Shown here piece after piece: positions 3,778 to 5,822 of a stretch of 5,822 bases of DNA; position 1 is the stretch's first letter, and the number at the start of each line of letters is the position of its first letter. Source of the stretch: an uncultured Arcobacter sp. (lineage in GTDB: Bacteria; Campylobacterota; Campylobacteria; Campylobacterales; Arcobacteraceae); the NCBI GenBank assembly GCA_913062735.1, contig CAJXWI010000187.1, positions 1-5,822 on the forward strand. The letters run 5' to 3'. A program made the translations under genes and the position numbers. The notes under the pieces are model-generated. The model saw only the letters and a program-made list of their open reading frames with translations. It was not told the DNA's origin and did no database searches.

Positions 3778-5822
3778 ATGGCATTGAACAGAAGAGATTT
3801 TTTAAAAAGCTCAGCAGCAGCATCTGCAGCGGCAGCTATTGGAATGAGTGTTCCTTTAGAACTTCAAGCGAAAGCTAATACAGCTGAAACAGGTTGGAGA
3901 TGGGATAAAGCAGCATGTAGATTCTGTGGTACTGGTTGTGGAATTATGTTAGCAACTAAATCAGGTAAAATTGTAGCAGTAAAAGGTGATCCTGCAGCTC
4001 CCGTTAATAGAGGACTTAATTGTATTAAGGGATATTTTAATGCAAAAATCATGTATGGGGCGGATAGGTTAAAAAAACCACTTTTAAGAGTTAATAAAAA
4101 AGGTGAGTTTGACAAACAAGGAGATTTTGCAGAAGTGTCTTGGGAGAGAGCTTTTGATGAAATGGAAATACACGCTAAAAAAGCCTTAAAAGAAAATGGT
4201 CCAGAAGCAGTTGCGAACTTTGCATCGGGACAATATACTGTTATGGAAGGTTATGCCGCGCAAAAAATGATGAAAGCTGGTTTTAGATCAAATGCTATTG
4301 ATCCAAATGCAAGACATTGTATGGCTTCTGCTGTTGTTGGTTTTTATCAAACGTTTGGAATTGATGAACCATCTGGATGTTATGACGATATAGAACTTAC
4401 GGATACAGTTGTAACGTGGGGTTCTAATATGGCAGAAATGCACCCTATTTTATGGTCAAGAGTAACGGATCGAAAATTATCTAATCCTGATAAAGTAAAA
4501 ATTATTAACCTAAGTACTTATACTCATAGAACATCTGATGTAGCAGATATGGAAATTATTTTTAAACCCAATTCTGATTTAGCTTTATGGAATTATATAG
4601 CAAGAGAAATTGTTTATAACCATCCGGAATCAATTGATTGGGACTTTGTTAAACAAAATATAGTTTTTGCTGCAAGTCCTGTTAATATGGGTTACGGTAT
4701 GAAAAATCCTGACAAAGAAAAGTCTATGGATAAATACAGTGATTTAGAAAAAGAAATAATGGAAAAAGAAGCTAGAAAAGTTATTTCAAAAGATGAAGCA
4801 CCTGCACTTGCACCTTATGGGTACAAAGAAGGGGATTTAATGGTTAATAAACCTGCTGGTCTTAAGCACTGGGAAATTTCTTTTGAAGAATATAAAAAAT
4901 TCTTGGCACCTTATACAGCAGAATATACGACGGAAGTTTCTAAGGGTAATCCTGATGAGAGTGATCTAGAGTTTATGAAAAAAATAAAAGAACTTGCTGA
5001 TTTATATATTGAACAAGGAAGAAAAGTAGTTTCTTTTTGGACAATGGGAATGAATCAACATACACGTGGAACTTGGGTAAATACACTTGCTTACAATGTT
5101 CACTTTTTATTAAATAAACAAGCTAAGCCAGGTTCTGGTGCATTTTCATTAACAGGACAACCAAGTGCTTGTGGAACTGCAAGAGAAGTAGGTACATTTA
5201 CACATAGATTACCAGCAGATATGATGGTTAAGAACCCAAAACACAGAGCTATTACTGAAAAAGCATGGAAAATTCCTTCTAAAACCTTAAATGGTATTGG
5301 AAATCAACATGTAATGAAAATCATGAGAGATATAGAAGATGGTTTTGTAAAATTTGCATGGATTTCAGTTACAAATATTTTCCATACAACCGCTTCTGCA
5401 AAACATTGGATTAAAGCAGCAAGAGAAATGGATGTATTTATTGTATGTTCAGATGGTTATCCAGGAATTTCTGCAAAAGTATCTGATTTAATTTTACCAA
5501 CAGCTATGATTTATGAAAAATGGGGAGCTTATGGTAATGCTGAGAGACGAACACAACATTGGAGACAACAAGTTTTACCAGTTGGTGATTCTATGTCTGA
5601 TACTTGGCAATGGGTTGAGTTTGCTAAACGTTTTACTGTAAAAGATTTATGGGGAGCTTCAAAACTTAGAAATGGAAGTGAACTTAAAGATGTACGTTCT
5701 GAGGCTTATAAAATGGGCTATTCTGATGATACAACTATGTATGATATTTTATTTGCAAATAAAGAAGCAAAAGCCTTTAAACTGGATTCAAATGATCCTA
5801 TTCAAAAAGGTTATGACAATAC
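3778..5822 (+). CDS. napA: Periplasmic nitrate reductase catalytic subunit NapA (5' part, runs off the window)
   Basis: NapA reduces nitrate to nitrite in the periplasm with a Mo-bis-MGD cofactor and one 4Fe-4S cluster, fed by NapB/NapGH-type partners. The 681 codons seen here would be roughly three quarters of a Campylobacterota NapA of about 925-945 residues. Residues 1-33 form a twin-arginine signal (NRRDFLK, then an Ala-rich core, with a likely cut after LQA or AKA). The cluster ligands are Cys47, Cys50, Cys54 and Cys82, with Lys84 in the expected electron-transfer position. Cys181 in [11 protein letters not shown] is the Mo ligand. [14 protein letters not shown] (459-472) is the NapA-type cofactor region. 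Residues about 309-361 are a charged insert typical of epsilonproteobacterial NapA and absent from E. coli NapA. The segment [13 protein letters not shown] (532-544) differs from the N-P-W-Q-N-T type I recall for Campylobacter. napA starts its operon under a perfect FNR-type box; nap accessory genes should follow beyond the window. Confidence 0.97.
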   Translation, partial: MALNRRDFLKSSAAASAAAAIGMSVPLELQAKANTAETGWRWDKAACRFCGTGCGIMLATKSGKIVAVKGDPAAPVNRGLNCIKGYFNAKIMYGADRLKKPLLRVNKKGEFDKQGDFAEVSWERAFDEMEIHAKKALKENGPEAVANFASGQYTVMEGYAAQKMMKAGFRSNAIDPNARHCMASAVVGFYQTFGIDEPSGCYDDIELTDTVVTWGSNMAEMHPILWSRVTDRKLSNPDKVKIINLSTYTHRTSDVADMEIIFKPNSDLALWNYIAREIVYNHPESIDWDFVKQNIVFAASPVNMGYGMKNPDKEKSMDKYSDLEKEIMEKEARKVISKDEAPALAPYGYKEGDLMVNKPAGLKHWEISFEEYKKFLAPYTAEYTTEVSKGNPDESDLEFMKKIKELADLYIEQGRKVVSFWTMGMNQHTRGTWVNTLAYNVHFLLNKQAKPGSGAFSLTGQPSACGTAREVGTFTHRLPADMMVKNPKHRAITEKAWKIPSKTLNGIGNQHVMKIMRDIEDGFVKFAWISVTNIFHTTASAKHWIKAAREMDVFIVCSDGYPGISAKVSDLILPTAMIYEKWGAYGNAERRTQHWRQQVLPVGDSMSDTWQWVEFAKRFTVKDLWGASKLRNGSELKDVRSEAYKMGYSDDTTMYDILFANKEAKAFKLDSNDPIQKGYDN

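Noticed and set aside
3864..4115. Open frame of 83 codons on the minus strand
   Set aside because: It lies inside the conserved 4Fe-4S domain of napA, whose reading frame is unmistakable; it is an antisense shadow.
1..5822. CRISPR array, phage genes, toxin-antitoxin or defence system
   Set aside because: No regularly spaced repeats and no such protein families occur; the window is a nitrate-respiration and cofactor locus.

Overview
The window is strongly A+T-rich. Its protein set (a NapA of the epsilonproteobacterial type, a stand-alone uroporphyrinogen-III methyltransferase, a Met8/CysG-N-like dehydrogenase and a TrpD2/YbiB-like protein) points to a member of the Campylobacterota, most likely Arcobacteraceae. 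The assignment rests on remembered family resemblance; no search was run. The theme is nitrate respiration and the cofactors that support it.

Layout from left to right. (1) Positions 9-500, minus strand: the N-terminal half of moaA (molybdenum cofactor synthesis). It stops at codon 163, about half the normal length, only 9 bases from the window edge. (2) Positions 501-750: a divergent intergenic region with a good -10 box for the rightward gene and a 9/10 match to the FNR-type box TTGAT-N4-ATCAA. (3) Positions 751-1476, plus strand: cobA/sumT, uroporphyrinogen-III C-methyltransferase. (4) A 10-bp-stem hairpin between convergent genes that contains both stop codons. (5) A minus-strand operon transcribed from about 3600 down to 1482: TrpD2/YbiB-like protein, precorrin-2 dehydrogenase/ferrochelatase-like protein, then a Crp/Fnr-family regulator. 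The genes are tightly packed (1-nt gap, then a 10-nt overlap). (6) Positions 3585-3777: a divergent regulatory region with a perfect FNR-type box placed at about -41.5 from a plausible napA start site. (7) Positions 3778 to the right edge, plus strand: napA, periplasmic nitrate reductase catalytic subunit, cut by the window after codon 681.

How the parts fit: MoaA starts the pathway to the molybdopterin cofactor that NapA needs. CobA and the dehydrogenase together turn uroporphyrinogen III into sirohydrochlorin or siroheme, the route to siroheme nitrite/sulfite reductases or to heme d1. The regulator lacks cysteines and the cAMP-binding arginine but has the FNR-type recognition-helix pattern E-x-x-S-R, so it would be expected to read TTGAT-like half-sites. 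Such sites lie in both intergenic regions, which suggests a local nitrate or nitrogen-oxide regulon. I see no exotic new system. The best leads are the broken moaA, the regulator with its putative targets, the coding-sequence-embedded bidirectional terminator, and the TrpD2-like protein in a siroheme operon.
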